Shown here one piece after another: positions 43,408 to 53,555 of a DNA stretch of 64,000 nt (positions within the stretch are counted from its first letter, which is position 1; each line of letters begins with the position of its first letter). The position numbers and the translations under genes were made by a program. A model generated the notes under the pieces. It had not been told where the DNA came from and did no database searches. It saw only the letters and a program-made list of their open reading frames with translations. The DNA is from Fulvivirga sediminis (GTDB taxonomy: Bacteria > Bacteroidota > Bacteroidia > Cytophagales > Cyclobacteriaceae), in NCBI RefSeq assembly GCF_016757215.1, contig NZ_JAESIY010000011.1, forward strand, positions 1 through 64,000. The letters run 5' to 3'.

Positions 43408-46400
43408 ATGCGCTCTACTAATCATCTTGCTTTAGCAATTTTATCTTTAATTGTTATTTGTTCCTGTAATGAACAAGCATCAGAAAAGGAGCATCAAAAT
43501 TATTCCCTAAAGGGCACTTTATTTAAAAAAGTATCAATTGACCATTCTCAAATAAATTTCAACAACCAACTAACAGAGACTGATACCTTCAATTATTTCA
43601 ACTACCCTTATATATATATGGGAGGTGGAGTGTCCGTAGCCGATTTTAATAATGACGGTCTTCCTGATATTTATTTTACAGGAAACATGGTGGAAAACAA
43701 GCTGTATTTGAATAAGGGGGACTTAAAATTTGACGACGTTACAGTAGCGTCTGGTACTGCCGGGGATGGCAGCTGGATGCACGGTGCTACTATTTGCGAT
43801 ATTAATAACGATGGATTGAAGGATATCTACATCAGTATAAGTGGTAGAAATAAAGTATGTAGGAATCAGCTCTTCGTAAATCAGGGTGTAAATGAAAATG
43901 GCATTCCTGTTTTTAAAGAGCTTGCCAAGAAATACGGTATTGATGACCCCGGACACAGTACCCAAAGTACTTTCTTTGACTATGATAATGATGGAGATCT
44001 CGATTTATATGTAGCAAATTATCCTATTACGGATTTCAAAACACCTTCTTTTTTCTATAGTCAGATGATTAAACACCCGCAGATGCATTCTTCTGATCAC
44101 CTTTATAGAAATAATGGTGATGGTACATTTGTCAATGTTACGGAGGAAGCAGGGTTGCTGTCTTTTAGTTTATCCCTTAGTGCCACTGTCACTGATCTCA
44201 ATAACGATGGTTATAAAGACATTTATATCTCCAGTGATTTTGCTAGTCCTGATTTCTGCTATATCAATAATGGAGATGGAACTTTTAAGGATGTTACTGC
44301 CCAGTCTTTGAGACAAACCTCTTACTATGGAATGGGTACCGATATAGCTGATTTTAATAATGACGGGTATATGGATATTCTACAAGTGGACATGACTCCT
44401 GAAGATCACAGACGTAATAAAGAAAACATGGCAGGGATGAACACAGCTGGCTTTTATGAACTGGTAGACTTGGGACTTCATCATCAGTACATGTACAATA
44501 CCTTGCAGCTAAACCGGGGCTTAGACGATGCGGGAAATCCTCAGTTTAGCAATATTGCTAAGATAGCTGGGGTCTCTTCCACTGATTGGAGTTGGTCTCC
44601 TTTATTTGCTGATTTTGATAATGATGGTTGGAAGGATATTTTTATCTCTAACGGTACTCGAAGAGATATTAATAACAATGACTTCTTTAATAAACTAGAT
44701 GCAGAACGTCAGGTATACTTTAAGGCCACCACAGAGAAGTCAAAGAGCAATGAACTGGACAACGTTCACAAAATGCCTTCAGAGCCTATTGCTAATTACA
44801 TTTTTAAGAACAATGGAGATCTTACTTTTGAGAAGAAAATAGAAGCTTGGGGGCTGGAGGAAAAAGGATTTTCTAATGGAGCTACTTATGCCGATCTGGA
44901 TAACGATGGTGATTTAGAGTTGATTATCAATAACATTGATCACGTAGCAGATATTTATGAGAATAGATCTAATGATGTAGGTAAACACTATATTAAAGTG
45001 AATTTCGAGGGGCCGGATCAGAACAAAATGGGTATAGGAACTAAGGCAACAGTATGGTCAGGGGCCCAGATGCAAGTATCTGAACTTACTTTGAGTAGGG
45101 GCTATCAGTCATCAGTAGAGCCAATACTATATTTTGGTCTAGGCGAAAATACTAAAATAGATTCTTTGTTAGTGGTGTGGCCCAATGGTAAATATGAACT
45201 TAAAAAGCAGGTAGCTGTGGATCAAAGTTTAACTTTCAATTACAATGAAGCTAATCACGTGTATGAAAAACCTGCTCTGGATAAACCTCTTTTTACAAAA
45301 ACGGATGAAGCCCTCTTACCAAAGCATAAAGAGAATACATTTAACGATTTTGATGTGCAAGTTTTACTGCCTCATAAGATGTCTAACTTTGGACCAGCGC
45401 TTTGTGTTGCTGACGTTAACAAAGATGGGTTAGATGACTATTTTGTGGGTACTGCTACAGGAAGTAACGGTGCTATTTACTTGCAGCAGCCTGATGGCTC
45501 TTTTGAGAAAATAGATTTCCAACCGGAAGAAGATAAGATGTATGAAGACCTGGGCGCTACATTTGTAGATATTGACAATGATGGAGATCTGGACCTTTAT
45601 ATTGTTAGTGGAGGCTATGAATTTAGAGATGATAAAAATTATCAGGATAGAGTATATGTAAATATTGATGGTGAATTTACTAAAGCTACCTTACCTCAAA
45701 TTACTGGAAGTGGATCTTGTATAAGACCTTATGATTATGACGGTGATGGAGATCTTGATCTTTTTATTGGAGGACGATTATCTCCTGCTAATTATCCTTA
45801 CCCTGGAACCAGTTATTTACTGAGGAACGACTCTAAGAAAGATGATGCTAATTTCAGTGTGGTAACTGAAGATGTCATTCCAGGCATTGCAGAGGTCGGT
45901 ATGGTTACAGATGCTATTTGGACTGACTTCAATAATGATAATAAAGCTGATTTAGTAGTGGTAGGGGAGTGGATGCCTATAAAGGTGTATATCAACAAGG
46001 GAAATAAGTTTGAAGATCAAACTGCTGAATTCTTCGATCAAAATATGACTGGCTGGTGGTTTAGTATTGACAGCGGAGATTTTGATAATGATGGTGATAC
46101 GGATTATATAGTTGGTAATCTGGGTAGAAACTATAAATATCAAGCGGCAGAAGGCAAGCCATTTAAGGTTTATGCTAACGATTTTGACGATAATAATGAA
46201 AGTGATATTGTTTTGAGTTATCAGAATAGTGGAGACGAGTACCCTGTAAGAGGTAGAGGCTGTTCTTCTCAGCAAATACCAGCTATTAAAGCTAAATACA
46301 AAGATTACAAGTCATTTTCCCAAGCAAACGTTGTGGATATTTATGGTGATGAAGAATTAGAAAACTCATTGCATTATAGTGTAGAAAACTTTGGTAGTAT

Positions 46401-46755
46401 CTATTTGGAAAATACCGAAGATGGCTATAAGGTTCATTATTTGCCTAATGAGGCTCAATTGGCTCCAATAAATGATATTTTGGTGAAGGACTGGAATAAT
46501 GATGGTCAGCTGGATATAGTTGTGGCAGGTAATCTTTTCTCTTCAGAGGTGGAAACCCCTAGAGCTGATGCTGGTATTGGTTTATGCTTATTGGGAGATG
46601 GCAAAGGAGGCTTTACACCTCTTAGTTATGAAGAGAGCGGTATTTTCATGCCTTATGATGTGAAGCAGATGTCGAAAATCACGGTTGGGGGAAAAGAGGG
46701 CTTTGTCTCTGTTAGCAATCAAGGTCCTACACAGATGTATTACATAGAGAAATAG
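43408..46755 (+). CDS. FG-GAP/VCBS-repeat lipoprotein of the ASPIC/UnbV (CRTAC1) family
   Basis: The 1115-residue protein has a lipobox near Cys18/Cys20 (LIVICSC). About fourteen calcium-binding FG-GAP repeats of the pattern D-x-[ND]-x-DG-x-x-D follow, for example DFNNDGLPDIYF, DYDNDGDLDLYV and DWNNDGQLDIVV, forming one or two beta-propellers. The ASPIC/UnbV segment lies in the middle (VVWPNGKYELKKQ). Such proteins commonly follow SusCD pairs in Cytophagales and are thought to be surface partners in glycan binding. It lies after the susD hairpin, so its level is probably set by read-through or its own promoter. Confidence 0.88.
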   Translation: MRSTNHLALAILSLIVICSCNEQASEKEHQNYSLKGTLFKKVSIDHSQINFNNQLTETDTFNYFNYPYIYMGGGVSVADFNNDGLPDIYFTGNMVENKLYLNKGDLKFDDVTVASGTAGDGSWMHGATICDINNDGLKDIYISISGRNKVCRNQLFVNQGVNENGIPVFKELAKKYGIDDPGHSTQSTFFDYDNDGDLDLYVANYPITDFKTPSFFYSQMIKHPQMHSSDHLYRNNGDGTFVNVTEEAGLLSFSLSLSATVTDLNNDGYKDIYISSDFASPDFCYINNGDGTFKDVTAQSLRQTSYYGMGTDIADFNNDGYMDILQVDMTPEDHRRNKENMAGMNTAGFYELVDLGLHHQYMYNTLQLNRGLDDAGNPQFSNIAKIAGVSSTDWSWSPLFADFDNDGWKDIFISNGTRRDINNNDFFNKLDAERQVYFKATTEKSKSNELDNVHKMPSEPIANYIFKNNGDLTFEKKIEAWGLEEKGFSNGATYADLDNDGDLELIINNIDHVADIYENRSNDVGKHYIKVNFEGPDQNKMGIGTKATVWSGAQMQVSELTLSRGYQSSVEPILYFGLGENTKIDSLLVVWPNGKYELKKQVAVDQSLTFNYNEANHVYEKPALDKPLFTKTDEALLPKHKENTFNDFDVQVLLPHKMSNFGPALCVADVNKDGLDDYFVGTATGSNGAIYLQQPDGSFEKIDFQPEEDKMYEDLGATFVDIDNDGDLDLYIVSGGYEFRDDKNYQDRVYVNIDGEFTKATLPQITGSGSCIRPYDYDGDGDLDLFIGGRLSPANYPYPGTSYLLRNDSKKDDANFSVVTEDVIPGIAEVGMVTDAIWTDFNNDNKADLVVVGEWMPIKVYINKGNKFEDQTAEFFDQNMTGWWFSIDSGDFDNDGDTDYIVGNLGRNYKYQAAEGKPFKVYANDFDDNNESDIVLSYQNSGDEYPVRGRGCSSQQIPAIKAKYKDYKSFSQANVVDIYGDEELENSLHYSVENFGSIYLENTEDGYKVHYLPNEAQLAPINDILVKDWNNDGQLDIVVAGNLFSSEVETPRADAGIGLCLLGDGKGGFTPLSYEESGIFMPYDVKQMSKITVGGKEGFVSVSNQGPTQMYYIEK

Positions 46756-47285
46756 CAGCTTTCTATTATTTCGGACTAATTGTCAATGAAATTCAATGGA
46801 TTTGATTAAATGAATATAAAGAGTGGTGCAGTTGTATTTAGGCTTCTGCACCTCTTTTTATAAATGAAGTGTTTTAACCTACTCATTAATTAGATTCAAT
46901 TGAGCAGAATACTCTTTAGAATCTTAATATCACCACTTTTGAGCTTCGAAATGGAATTTCATCTTCTGCAAAAACTTTATGTTTTGATGTGAGTTGCAGC
47001 TCTTTCCATATGTTGGACATTTTCCCTTTCCTTAAGTGTTCTTACCTACTATAGGAGCTATAAATTTGCTATCAGTTCGGTGGGTCACTGCTTATTTTGC
47101 CTACATAAATTAGACGTATATCAATTAAAATGTGCTTCTCTTGAGAAAAGGCTGGATGTTATTTAGTGTTTTAGCCGATATAAATTCAAAACGGAACCTT
47201 TATGATAACAATGGTATAAAAATTGTAAATGTAAAAGATTAATAGGCGATAACAGCTTTAGTTCCATTCTCAAATAACTAACACT
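46756..47285. other. Gap holding a terminator and an unassigned leader
   Basis: The terminator at 46817-46860 closes the polysaccharide locus. From 46861 to 47285 I see no coding frame of supportable size, no RNA gene, and only short dyads. Part of it must carry the promoter of the 46-residue membrane peptide. Confidence 0.45.
46817..46860 (+). terminator. Terminator of the polysaccharide locus
   Basis: GGTGCAG (46825-46831) pairs with CTGCACC (46846-46852), with flanking AAAGA/TCTTT pairs after a 2-nt bulge, and ends in a T-run. It lies 60 bp after the FG-GAP gene stop. Confidence 0.75.
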
Positions 47286-47426
47286 ATGAAAAAGAATAAA
47301 CAGGCGTTCATTTTGTGTATAGGTGTGGTTTTAGCCATTTTTCTTTTGATGGTTATTAAAAGAGATGTGACCTCCAAAAGTGCTTCTATGGAAAAGGTGG
47401 CCTCTTCCATAGAAGCTGAAGACTGA
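47286..47426 (+). CDS. 46-residue single-pass membrane peptide
   Basis: The frame ATG (47286) to TGA (47426) reads MKKNKQAFILCIGVVLAIFL, then LMVIKRDVTSKSASMEK and an acidic end. A basic N-terminus, one hydrophobic helix of about 18 residues (residues 7-24), and a short polar tail fit a small bitopic inner-membrane protein. The A-rich leader before the ATG suits this phylum. It ends 15 bp before the converging membrane glycosyltransferase. No family can be named. Confidence 0.5.
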   Translation: MKKNKQAFILCIGVVLAIFLLMVIKRDVTSKSASMEKVASSIEAED

Positions 47427-47441
47427 GATTGGTTAATACTA

Positions 47442-48620
47442 TTATGCTGCTCTTTTAGCTTTTTCCCATACAGCAGACTGAGAGCCTTTCATGTACCTGA
47501 AAAATCCTCTGAAGACCGCGTAGTTCATCATGCTGAAATAATAAGGAATAAAGAATATTTTCAGCTTTAAATTATTGTTTTGCAGAAGCCAGCCTATAAT
47601 AGAAAAGGCATAAAAAGCTATTTGACACACCAATATCAGTTGATATAGCGGGATTTGAAGGTAAGCCAGATATATATTAGCCAATAATACTAGAATGAGA
47701 CATAGTGGAGCTAAAGTCCAGCGAAGAACGCGGTGAGAGATGTACTGAAAGCTTAAGACGCCATATTTAAAAATATTAAGCAGCCCCTTTAACTTTACTA
47801 CAGCTTGTATACCTCCTGCAGCAATTCTTATTTTTCTTTTTAATTCTTCCTTCACCGAAGCTGAGCCTGATTCCATAGCATAAGCATCAGGCTCATATAC
47901 TACTTTGTAACCTTCCATAGCCAGAGAAAGGGAAATGTAAAAATCCTCAATTACGATATTTGTGTCCACCGGGTGGAATAATTCTGTCCGTATAGCGAAC
48001 AGTTCACCTGCAGCTCCAACTACTGAGTGTAATTCAGAATCCCATTTCTTTAACTTTGATTCATACTTCCAGTAGAAGCCTTCGCCAGAGGCGGCAGCTC
48101 CATCCTTGTCTTTAGACAGTACTCTTTTTTCACCTGCTACCAGGCCTACTTTTGAGTTAGCGAAATGTCGGCCCAGGTTTCTCAAGGCATCCTGATTTAA
48201 AAGTGTATTGGCATCAGAAAATACCGTAATATCCGTTTTTAGATAAGGTATCATTCGGTTTACGGCCGCTATTTTACCACTTCTTTTATCTTCATGGTGG
48301 TGTTCTACCTCAGGATATTCTTTAATAATATCCATGGTGCGATCTGAAGAGCCGTCAGTAACTATAATTACTTTTAGCTTATCTTTCGGGTAATCAAGGT
48401 TGAGCGAGTTAGCTATCTTTTCTCTTATAAAATCTTCTTCATTATAGGCCGCTATAACATGAGTGATGTTGGGTAGAAAATCCGCGTCTACTTCTTTATG
48501 AGCTGAAGAGAAGGCCCTCTTTAATTTAACCAATACGAATAATAATATACCGTAGCCTAGGTAGGAGTAAAATATGATAAATATTCCTAGCCAGAAGCAA
48601 ATTTCTATAGCAATTTCCAT
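47442..48620 (-). CDS. Membrane-bound family 2 glycosyltransferase
   Basis: The 392-residue protein has an N-terminal membrane segment (FWLGIFIIFYSYLGYGILLF), a GT-A catalytic domain and several C-terminal membrane segments. Motifs are ITHVIAAYNEEDFI, KVIIVTDGSSDRTMDI, the DxD-like FSDANTLL, and EDFYISLSLAMEGYKVVYEP with KRKIRIAAGG. This resembles the BcsA/HasA/PgaC-type processive or lipid-linked transferases. It is divergent from the MBG operon and stands at the head of the exopolysaccharide block. Sugar specificity is unknown. Confidence 0.86.
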   Translation of the reverse strand: MEIAIEICFWLGIFIIFYSYLGYGILLFVLVKLKRAFSSAHKEVDADFLPNITHVIAAYNEEDFIREKIANSLNLDYPKDKLKVIIVTDGSSDRTMDIIKEYPEVEHHHEDKRSGKIAAVNRMIPYLKTDITVFSDANTLLNQDALRNLGRHFANSKVGLVAGEKRVLSKDKDGAAASGEGFYWKYESKLKKWDSELHSVVGAAGELFAIRTELFHPVDTNIVIEDFYISLSLAMEGYKVVYEPDAYAMESGSASVKEELKRKIRIAAGGIQAVVKLKGLLNIFKYGVLSFQYISHRVLRWTLAPLCLILVLLANIYLAYLQIPLYQLILVCQIAFYAFSIIGWLLQNNNLKLKIFFIPYYFSMMNYAVFRGFFRYMKGSQSAVWEKAKRAA

Positions 48621-48929
48621 TAAATATTTTTAGTCATTATGAACACGCAAAAAAGCGAGTTGTTATCATTTATCAAAATTTTTTATGCAAACTAAGTATT
48701 AAGAATAAAATGGCTAGTGTTACTAATTCAATAAATCATTAATAATATTCTATAATTGCAGTTATTTACACATTAAGAGAAACTTCATCAATATTGGAGT
48801 TAAAAAAATAAGATAGTGTCTTTTTGAGTTTGCCAAATTATCAGTAAGTTATTTTAATCTCTATAACTTTTAATCATTTGTAATGTTATAGCTTTTGATA
48901 TTGCCTGTTTTATTTATGGTTGGTTTATA
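48621..48929. other. Divergent promoter region between the glycosyltransferase and the MBG operon
   Basis: This 309-bp AT-rich gap holds no gene. It must carry both promoters. TAACTTTT at 48864-48871 is one mismatch from the -7 consensus TAnnTTTG for the + strand operon; this is a weak call. Confidence 0.35.
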
Positions 48930-51263
48930 ATGAAGCAAATTTTACTATTTAAAAATAAAGTTTTTCTACTATCATGGTGCTTATGGGTGCCATTTTTAGC
49001 GAAAGCTCAAAATCCATATATTAATAGTACTCCGGTAGAAACTGCTACTTATGGAGAGTCTTATTTATATGAAATAACTACAGGAGGTAATGACTGGTTC
49101 CGTATTTTTATTGAGCTAGAGTCTGGAGAGTTACCGCGCGGAGTTGAACTTATTGACAATGAAAATGGCACTGGAGCCTTAACCGGGATCCCAGAAGAAT
49201 CTGGTGAGTTTGATATTGTACTTAGAGCAAGAAATGTTTGGGGTGGGAATAATCAGGAATTTACGCTTACCGTAAATAAGGCTGAGGCAACAGTTGCATT
49301 AACCTCTCTTAATGCTACCTACAATGGGGATCCGCAGGGCGCTGGTTATATAACAAGCCCGGAAGGTCTGGATGTAAACTTAACCTATAATGGTAGTACT
49401 GATCAACCTGTAAATGTAGGTCAATATGCTGTACAGGCTCAGATAGATGATCCTAATTACTCAGGGTCAGCTTCGGGTACCTTTATAATATCAAAAGGCG
49501 TAGCTACTATTCAACTTACCAATTTGCAGCCTGTGTATGATGGGAGGCCACAACCCGTAAGCTATACTACCATACCTGAAGGTTTACCTGTAGAAGTAAA
49601 ATACAATGGTTTAAGCACTGTACCTGTAAATGCAGGCACCTATGTAGTAGACGCACGAATTACTCATGGTAATTACCAAGGTTCTGAGTCGGCTAATTTA
49701 GTGGTGGCCAAAGCCGAAGCCACTGCGCGAGTTAATGGACTTAACCAAACTTATAATGGTCAGCCCCGGCAAATATCAGTAAGTACCATACCTGCGGGTT
49801 TAAATTATAGAGCTACTTATAACGGAGCAACACAAGCTCCTACTGATGCGGGGAGTTATGATGTAGACGTAACTATTAACAACATTAATTATGAGGGCTC
49901 ATTTACAGGAAAATTGAATATTCTTAAAGCCGATGCGGCTGTTTCTTTAAGTAATTTAACCAAAACTTATAATGGATCGGCACAGCAAGTAGGCGTTCGC
50001 ACATCTCCAGCAGGGCTCTCTTATCAGGTAACTTATAATGGGGCCGCAAGAGCTCCTACAAATGCGGGAACTTATAATGTAGTAGCCAGCATCACTTCTA
50101 ATAATTATAAAGGAGAAGAAACAGGAGTTTTTACTATTAATAGAGCAAGAGCCACGGTAAATATTTCTGATTATAAAACCACTTATGATGGTACACCAAA
50201 GCCATTAACGATTACTACCAACCCTGCAGGCATTGGAGTAGCAGTAACGTATAATGGAGAATCTGCTGCCCCTTTAGAGTCAGGTACATATCAGGTGGAG
50301 GCAAAAGTAAGTAATAGCAATTATACCGGAAGCGGTAAGGCTAACCTGGTAATAGATAAGGCTACGGCTGAAATTAAATTTGGTAGGTTAATAGTTGATT
50401 ATAATGGAGAGCCTCAGGGTGCTAATGTTACCACTGTTCCGGAAGGTCTAAACGTACTTATTACTTATGATGGGCAAGATAGGGAACCCAGAGAAATAGG
50501 TACATATACTTTGGCAGCGCAGGTGGTAGAAGATAATTACTTAGGAGAAGCCAATGCTGCTTTTACAATTAAAGAGCCAGAGGGTTCTAATTCTCCTCCT
50601 GTACTGACTAACATGGAGCAAAGCCCCATTATTTATCAACAGGGTGACGGCGCTGTAAGAATTACAGAAGGTGTAATCATTAATGATTTTGACAATGCTT
50701 ATCTTGTTTCTGCCAAAGTAAGTATAACCACAGGTTTTGAACCGCTTTATGATGAGCTGGGCTATGATATTAAGAATGAAAATCTGGTGATAAACTTCGA
50801 TAAGAGCAGTGGTATATTAACCATTACGGGTGAAGAGACACGCTCTAATTACGAAGAGCTATTGAGAAATATACGTTATTCTAATTCCTTTTTTGGAGAA
50901 TCTAACATAACAGAGAAGACAATATCCATTACTGTGAATGATGGTTTTAATGACAGTAATGTAGCTTCGCGACAAGTGAGTATTACGGTTTTGAAAGATC
51001 TAGGTATTGTAAATGCCTTTACTCCGGGAAATGGAGATAGTGTTAATGATACCTGGTACCTCGAAAACTTAGATCAATATAGCTCTGTGCAAATTAAAAT
51101 TTTCGAAAGAAACGGTAGGGAGGTATATCACTGTCAAGGAGCAGACTGTGCCTGGGATGGAACCTACCAAGGAAAAGACCTGCCTTCAGGTATGTATTTT
51201 TATACCATTGACCTTAATAAAGGGGTGAGAAAATTTCAGGGCACTGTTACTATTTTAAGATGA
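48930..51263 (+). CDS. MBG-repeat surface protein with T9SS type B sorting tail
   Basis: The 777-residue protein has a signal peptide (VPFLAKAQ), a putative-Ig domain (about 30-115), then six MBG repeats of about 72 residues (116-548) marked by recurring TYNG and DAGTY-like motifs. Next is a cadherin-like beta domain (about 555-690), and finally a CHU_C-type C-terminal domain (VNAFTPGNGDSVNDTWYLEN with SVQIKIFERNGREVYHC), the type B signal for the T9SS. It is exported to the surface by the T9SS and likely acts as an adhesin. Its stop overlaps the PorP/SprF start. Confidence 0.88.
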   Translation: MKQILLFKNKVFLLSWCLWVPFLAKAQNPYINSTPVETATYGESYLYEITTGGNDWFRIFIELESGELPRGVELIDNENGTGALTGIPEESGEFDIVLRARNVWGGNNQEFTLTVNKAEATVALTSLNATYNGDPQGAGYITSPEGLDVNLTYNGSTDQPVNVGQYAVQAQIDDPNYSGSASGTFIISKGVATIQLTNLQPVYDGRPQPVSYTTIPEGLPVEVKYNGLSTVPVNAGTYVVDARITHGNYQGSESANLVVAKAEATARVNGLNQTYNGQPRQISVSTIPAGLNYRATYNGATQAPTDAGSYDVDVTINNINYEGSFTGKLNILKADAAVSLSNLTKTYNGSAQQVGVRTSPAGLSYQVTYNGAARAPTNAGTYNVVASITSNNYKGEETGVFTINRARATVNISDYKTTYDGTPKPLTITTNPAGIGVAVTYNGESAAPLESGTYQVEAKVSNSNYTGSGKANLVIDKATAEIKFGRLIVDYNGEPQGANVTTVPEGLNVLITYDGQDREPREIGTYTLAAQVVEDNYLGEANAAFTIKEPEGSNSPPVLTNMEQSPIIYQQGDGAVRITEGVIINDFDNAYLVSAKVSITTGFEPLYDELGYDIKNENLVINFDKSSGILTITGEETRSNYEELLRNIRYSNSFFGESNITEKTISITVNDGFNDSNVASRQVSITVLKDLGIVNAFTPGNGDSVNDTWYLENLDQYSSVQIKIFERNGREVYHCQGADCAWDGTYQGKDLPSGMYFYTIDLNKGVRKFQGTVTILR
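49278..50571 (+). repeat. Six tandem MBG-domain repeats within the surface protein gene
   Basis: The coding region repeats with a period of about 216 bp. Each unit encodes a YNG/YDG strand, a PxGL turn and a G-x-Y strand. The repeats are diverged at DNA level, so this is an old protein-level repeat rather than a recent duplication. Confidence 0.8.
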
Positions 51264-52267
51264 GAAAGTTAAGAGCATCTACCTTACTATTAATAATATT
51301 AATGGTATCAGTTAAAATGGCAAAAGCCCAGCAAACAGGAATATTTTCTCAATATTACCTAAATATGCCATCTCAAAATCCGGCTTTTACGGGTATCGAT
51401 CCGTTTTTAGATGTAAAAGCAGGTTTTAGGCAGTCATGGAATGACTTTGCAAATAAAAACAATGCATATTATGTTACAGCCAATGGCTCTGTAGGCGAGA
51501 AATCAGGATATGTGCTTAAGAATAATGCTTTAAGAGTGAGTGATGAGTCTTTTACGCCAAGTCAGAGCGCTAGAAGGCATCATGGCCTAGGCGGAATGGC
51601 CCTATCTCAGACTATAGGAGCTTTCAAATACTTACGCTTAAATATAAATTATGCTTATCACTTGCCCGTATCTGATAACCTGAACCTTGCGTTAGGTACT
51701 CGCATAGCATACAGCTCTCATGAAATAGATTACTCTGGTATGGAAGTAAGAGATCAGGTAAACGATCAGTTGTATCAAAGTTTGCTGGCAGTGGGAGCGG
51801 GGAAGTTTCAAAATATGCTGATAGACTTCGGAATTACCATGTATTCAGATAATTTCTATATTGGTGTCTCTACGGTTAATTTAGTTAATGAAGATGCTGG
51901 TAGTGACCAAGTAGGAGATATTGAAGAAGAGAAAAGCTATAAGGCTAATATCGGCTATGCATGGCCACTTAATCCTAACTTTGATTTATTACCCTCAGCT
52001 GATTTTACTTATAGTGATCTTTATGGGCTTACCTGGCAAGGAACTGCGAGGCTTAGATTTAAAGAAATGGTATATTTAGGTTTTTCCTATGAGAATGATG
52101 TAAGAGCATCGTTATTATTTGGATTATCCTTTGAAAAAAAATATAGTTTTCATTATTCTTACGATTACTTTACTCATGACCTAAACGACTTTAATAAAGG
52201 GAATCACGAATTTGCTATTGGAATATTTTTATTTAACAAATACTCTAAGAATTCTAAATTTTGGTAA
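51260..52267 (+). CDS. PorP/SprF-family type IX secretion outer-membrane protein
   Basis: The 335-residue protein has a signal peptide (VKMAKAQ) and the PorP/SprF start QTGIFSQYYLNMPSQNPAFT. Barrel strands follow, including YLRLNINYAYHLPVSDNLNL, RLRFKEMVYLGFSYENDVRA and FEFAIG-like EFAIGIFLFN. In T9SS type B systems each large CHU_C cargo is typically paired with a neighbouring PorP/SprF protein that helps retain or present it. Its ATG overlaps the MBG gene's stop (ATGA), so the two are translationally coupled, which supports such a pair. Confidence 0.92.
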   Translation: MRKLRASTLLLIILMVSVKMAKAQQTGIFSQYYLNMPSQNPAFTGIDPFLDVKAGFRQSWNDFANKNNAYYVTANGSVGEKSGYVLKNNALRVSDESFTPSQSARRHHGLGGMALSQTIGAFKYLRLNINYAYHLPVSDNLNLALGTRIAYSSHEIDYSGMEVRDQVNDQLYQSLLAVGAGKFQNMLIDFGITMYSDNFYIGVSTVNLVNEDAGSDQVGDIEEEKSYKANIGYAWPLNPNFDLLPSADFTYSDLYGLTWQGTARLRFKEMVYLGFSYENDVRASLLFGLSFEKKYSFHYSYDYFTHDLNDFNKGNHEFAIGIFLFNKYSKNSKFW

Positions 52268-52280
52268 AGTTGTGTATTGA

Positions 52281-53534
52281 ATGAGAGTTTACTTAATCGT
52301 ATATATGTTATTTGGTTTCTGCCATTCCTTAATAGCTCAGGCTGTCCATTTTTCAGAACCTAAAAAGCTTGGTGAAAATGTTAATTCTGAGGCAGAAGAA
52401 ATGAGTCCTATGCTATCATTTGATGGGAAAACGCTATATTTCAGTCGTGCTTTTGATGATGATAATGTGGGAGGAAAATATGCAGGTACTGATATCTGGA
52501 TGAGCCAGAAGTCTGAAAGTGGAGAGTGGACAGAAGCAACAAATAATTTAGGAAATTTAAATAATAAGGATAATAATGCCGTTATTGGTATCAAAGATCA
52601 AGGGATTGTTCTTTACTTATTAAATTCCTACAATAGAAAATCAGGAATATCTTTTACCAAATTGGTAAATAACAAATGGATAAAACCTGAGTTTATAGAA
52701 ATTCCGGGACTGACTAAAGAGGGCTTTGTAGGCTTTTATGTCTCTCCGGATTATGAAGTGATACTAATTTCTTTTGTAGGACCAGATACACATGGTAAAG
52801 AAGATTTATATGTGTCTCTAAAAAAAGATGGCGAGTGGACTAAACCGGTTAATCTGGGAGCTACTGTTAATACCAGCGGATATGAAATATCGCCATTCCT
52901 TTCTCATGATAAGAAACGCATTTATTTTGCGAGTAATGGCCATCAAGGTTATGGCGATGCTGATATTTTTATGTCTGAGCGTCTCTATAATAGCTGGACT
53001 GTATGGACTATTCCTCAAAACTTGGGGAGTAGTATAAATAGCGAAAAATTTGACGCCTATTTCTCAATTACTGAAGATTCAACTGTTTTTTTTACAAGTA
53101 ATAGAGCAGGAGGGTATGCTGATATTTATGAGTCTAAAATCGTTTCTAAAGACAATGAAGGATATACTGATATGAAAAATTTGTTGAAGGAAACCCAGGG
53201 ACTTCTCAATCAGTTAAAGGCTGATAATGAAGTTCATAGTATTGACTTTGGCGAAAACGAAGCTCAGCTTAAAAATGAAGATCAGGCCAAAATAGAAGAG
53301 TTTATAGCAACCTATGGTGAACAGCAAAAATTTATATTAACTTTCGACGCGAAGCAGGTGATAAGAAATAATTCTTTAAAATTACTTAACAATAAGCGTC
53401 AGTCAGCGGTTATGAACTTTTTAATATCTAAAGGATATGATATCAATAATGTAGTTATTGAAAAAGATGGCTCTGAGATTCAAAGTCAAACAAATAAGAA
53501 TAAAAACACACTTTATATAATTCATCTTAAATAA
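52281..53534 (+). CDS. PD40 beta-propeller protein with OmpA-like C-terminus
   Basis: The 417-residue protein has a signal peptide (GFCHSLIAQA). PD40/WD40-like blades follow, with motifs such as MSPMLSFDGKTLYFSRAFDD, YEISPFLSHDKKRIYFASNG and AYFSITEDSTVFFTSNRAGG. The C-terminal 100 residues resemble an OmpA peptidoglycan-binding domain (LNNKRQSAVMNFLISKGYD), although the usual TDxxG motif reads FDAKQ. It resembles a short relative of PorE-type T9SS components and probably anchors the PorP/MBG module to the wall. It follows PorP/SprF by 13 bp, and the chain-length gene starts 21 bp after it. Confidence 0.8.
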   Translation: MRVYLIVYMLFGFCHSLIAQAVHFSEPKKLGENVNSEAEEMSPMLSFDGKTLYFSRAFDDDNVGGKYAGTDIWMSQKSESGEWTEATNNLGNLNNKDNNAVIGIKDQGIVLYLLNSYNRKSGISFTKLVNNKWIKPEFIEIPGLTKEGFVGFYVSPDYEVILISFVGPDTHGKEDLYVSLKKDGEWTKPVNLGATVNTSGYEISPFLSHDKKRIYFASNGHQGYGDADIFMSERLYNSWTVWTIPQNLGSSINSEKFDAYFSITEDSTVFFTSNRAGGYADIYESKIVSKDNEGYTDMKNLLKETQGLLNQLKADNEVHSIDFGENEAQLKNEDQAKIEEFIATYGEQQKFILTFDAKQVIRNNSLKLLNNKRQSAVMNFLISKGYDINNVVIEKDGSEIQSQTNKNKNTLYIIHLK

Positions 53535-53555
53535 AAAAGCGACTAATAGTCAATC

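Noticed and set aside
43408-46755. Integrin-like or toxin (Tc-type) protein because of FG-GAP repeats
   Set aside because: The lipobox, ASPIC/UnbV segment and position after susCD fit the CRTAC1-type surface lipoprotein; no toxin domains are present.
49278-50571. Tandem DNA repeat or CRISPR-like array
   Set aside because: The periodicity is at the protein level (MBG domains of about 72 residues); DNA units are diverged and much longer than CRISPR repeats and spacers.
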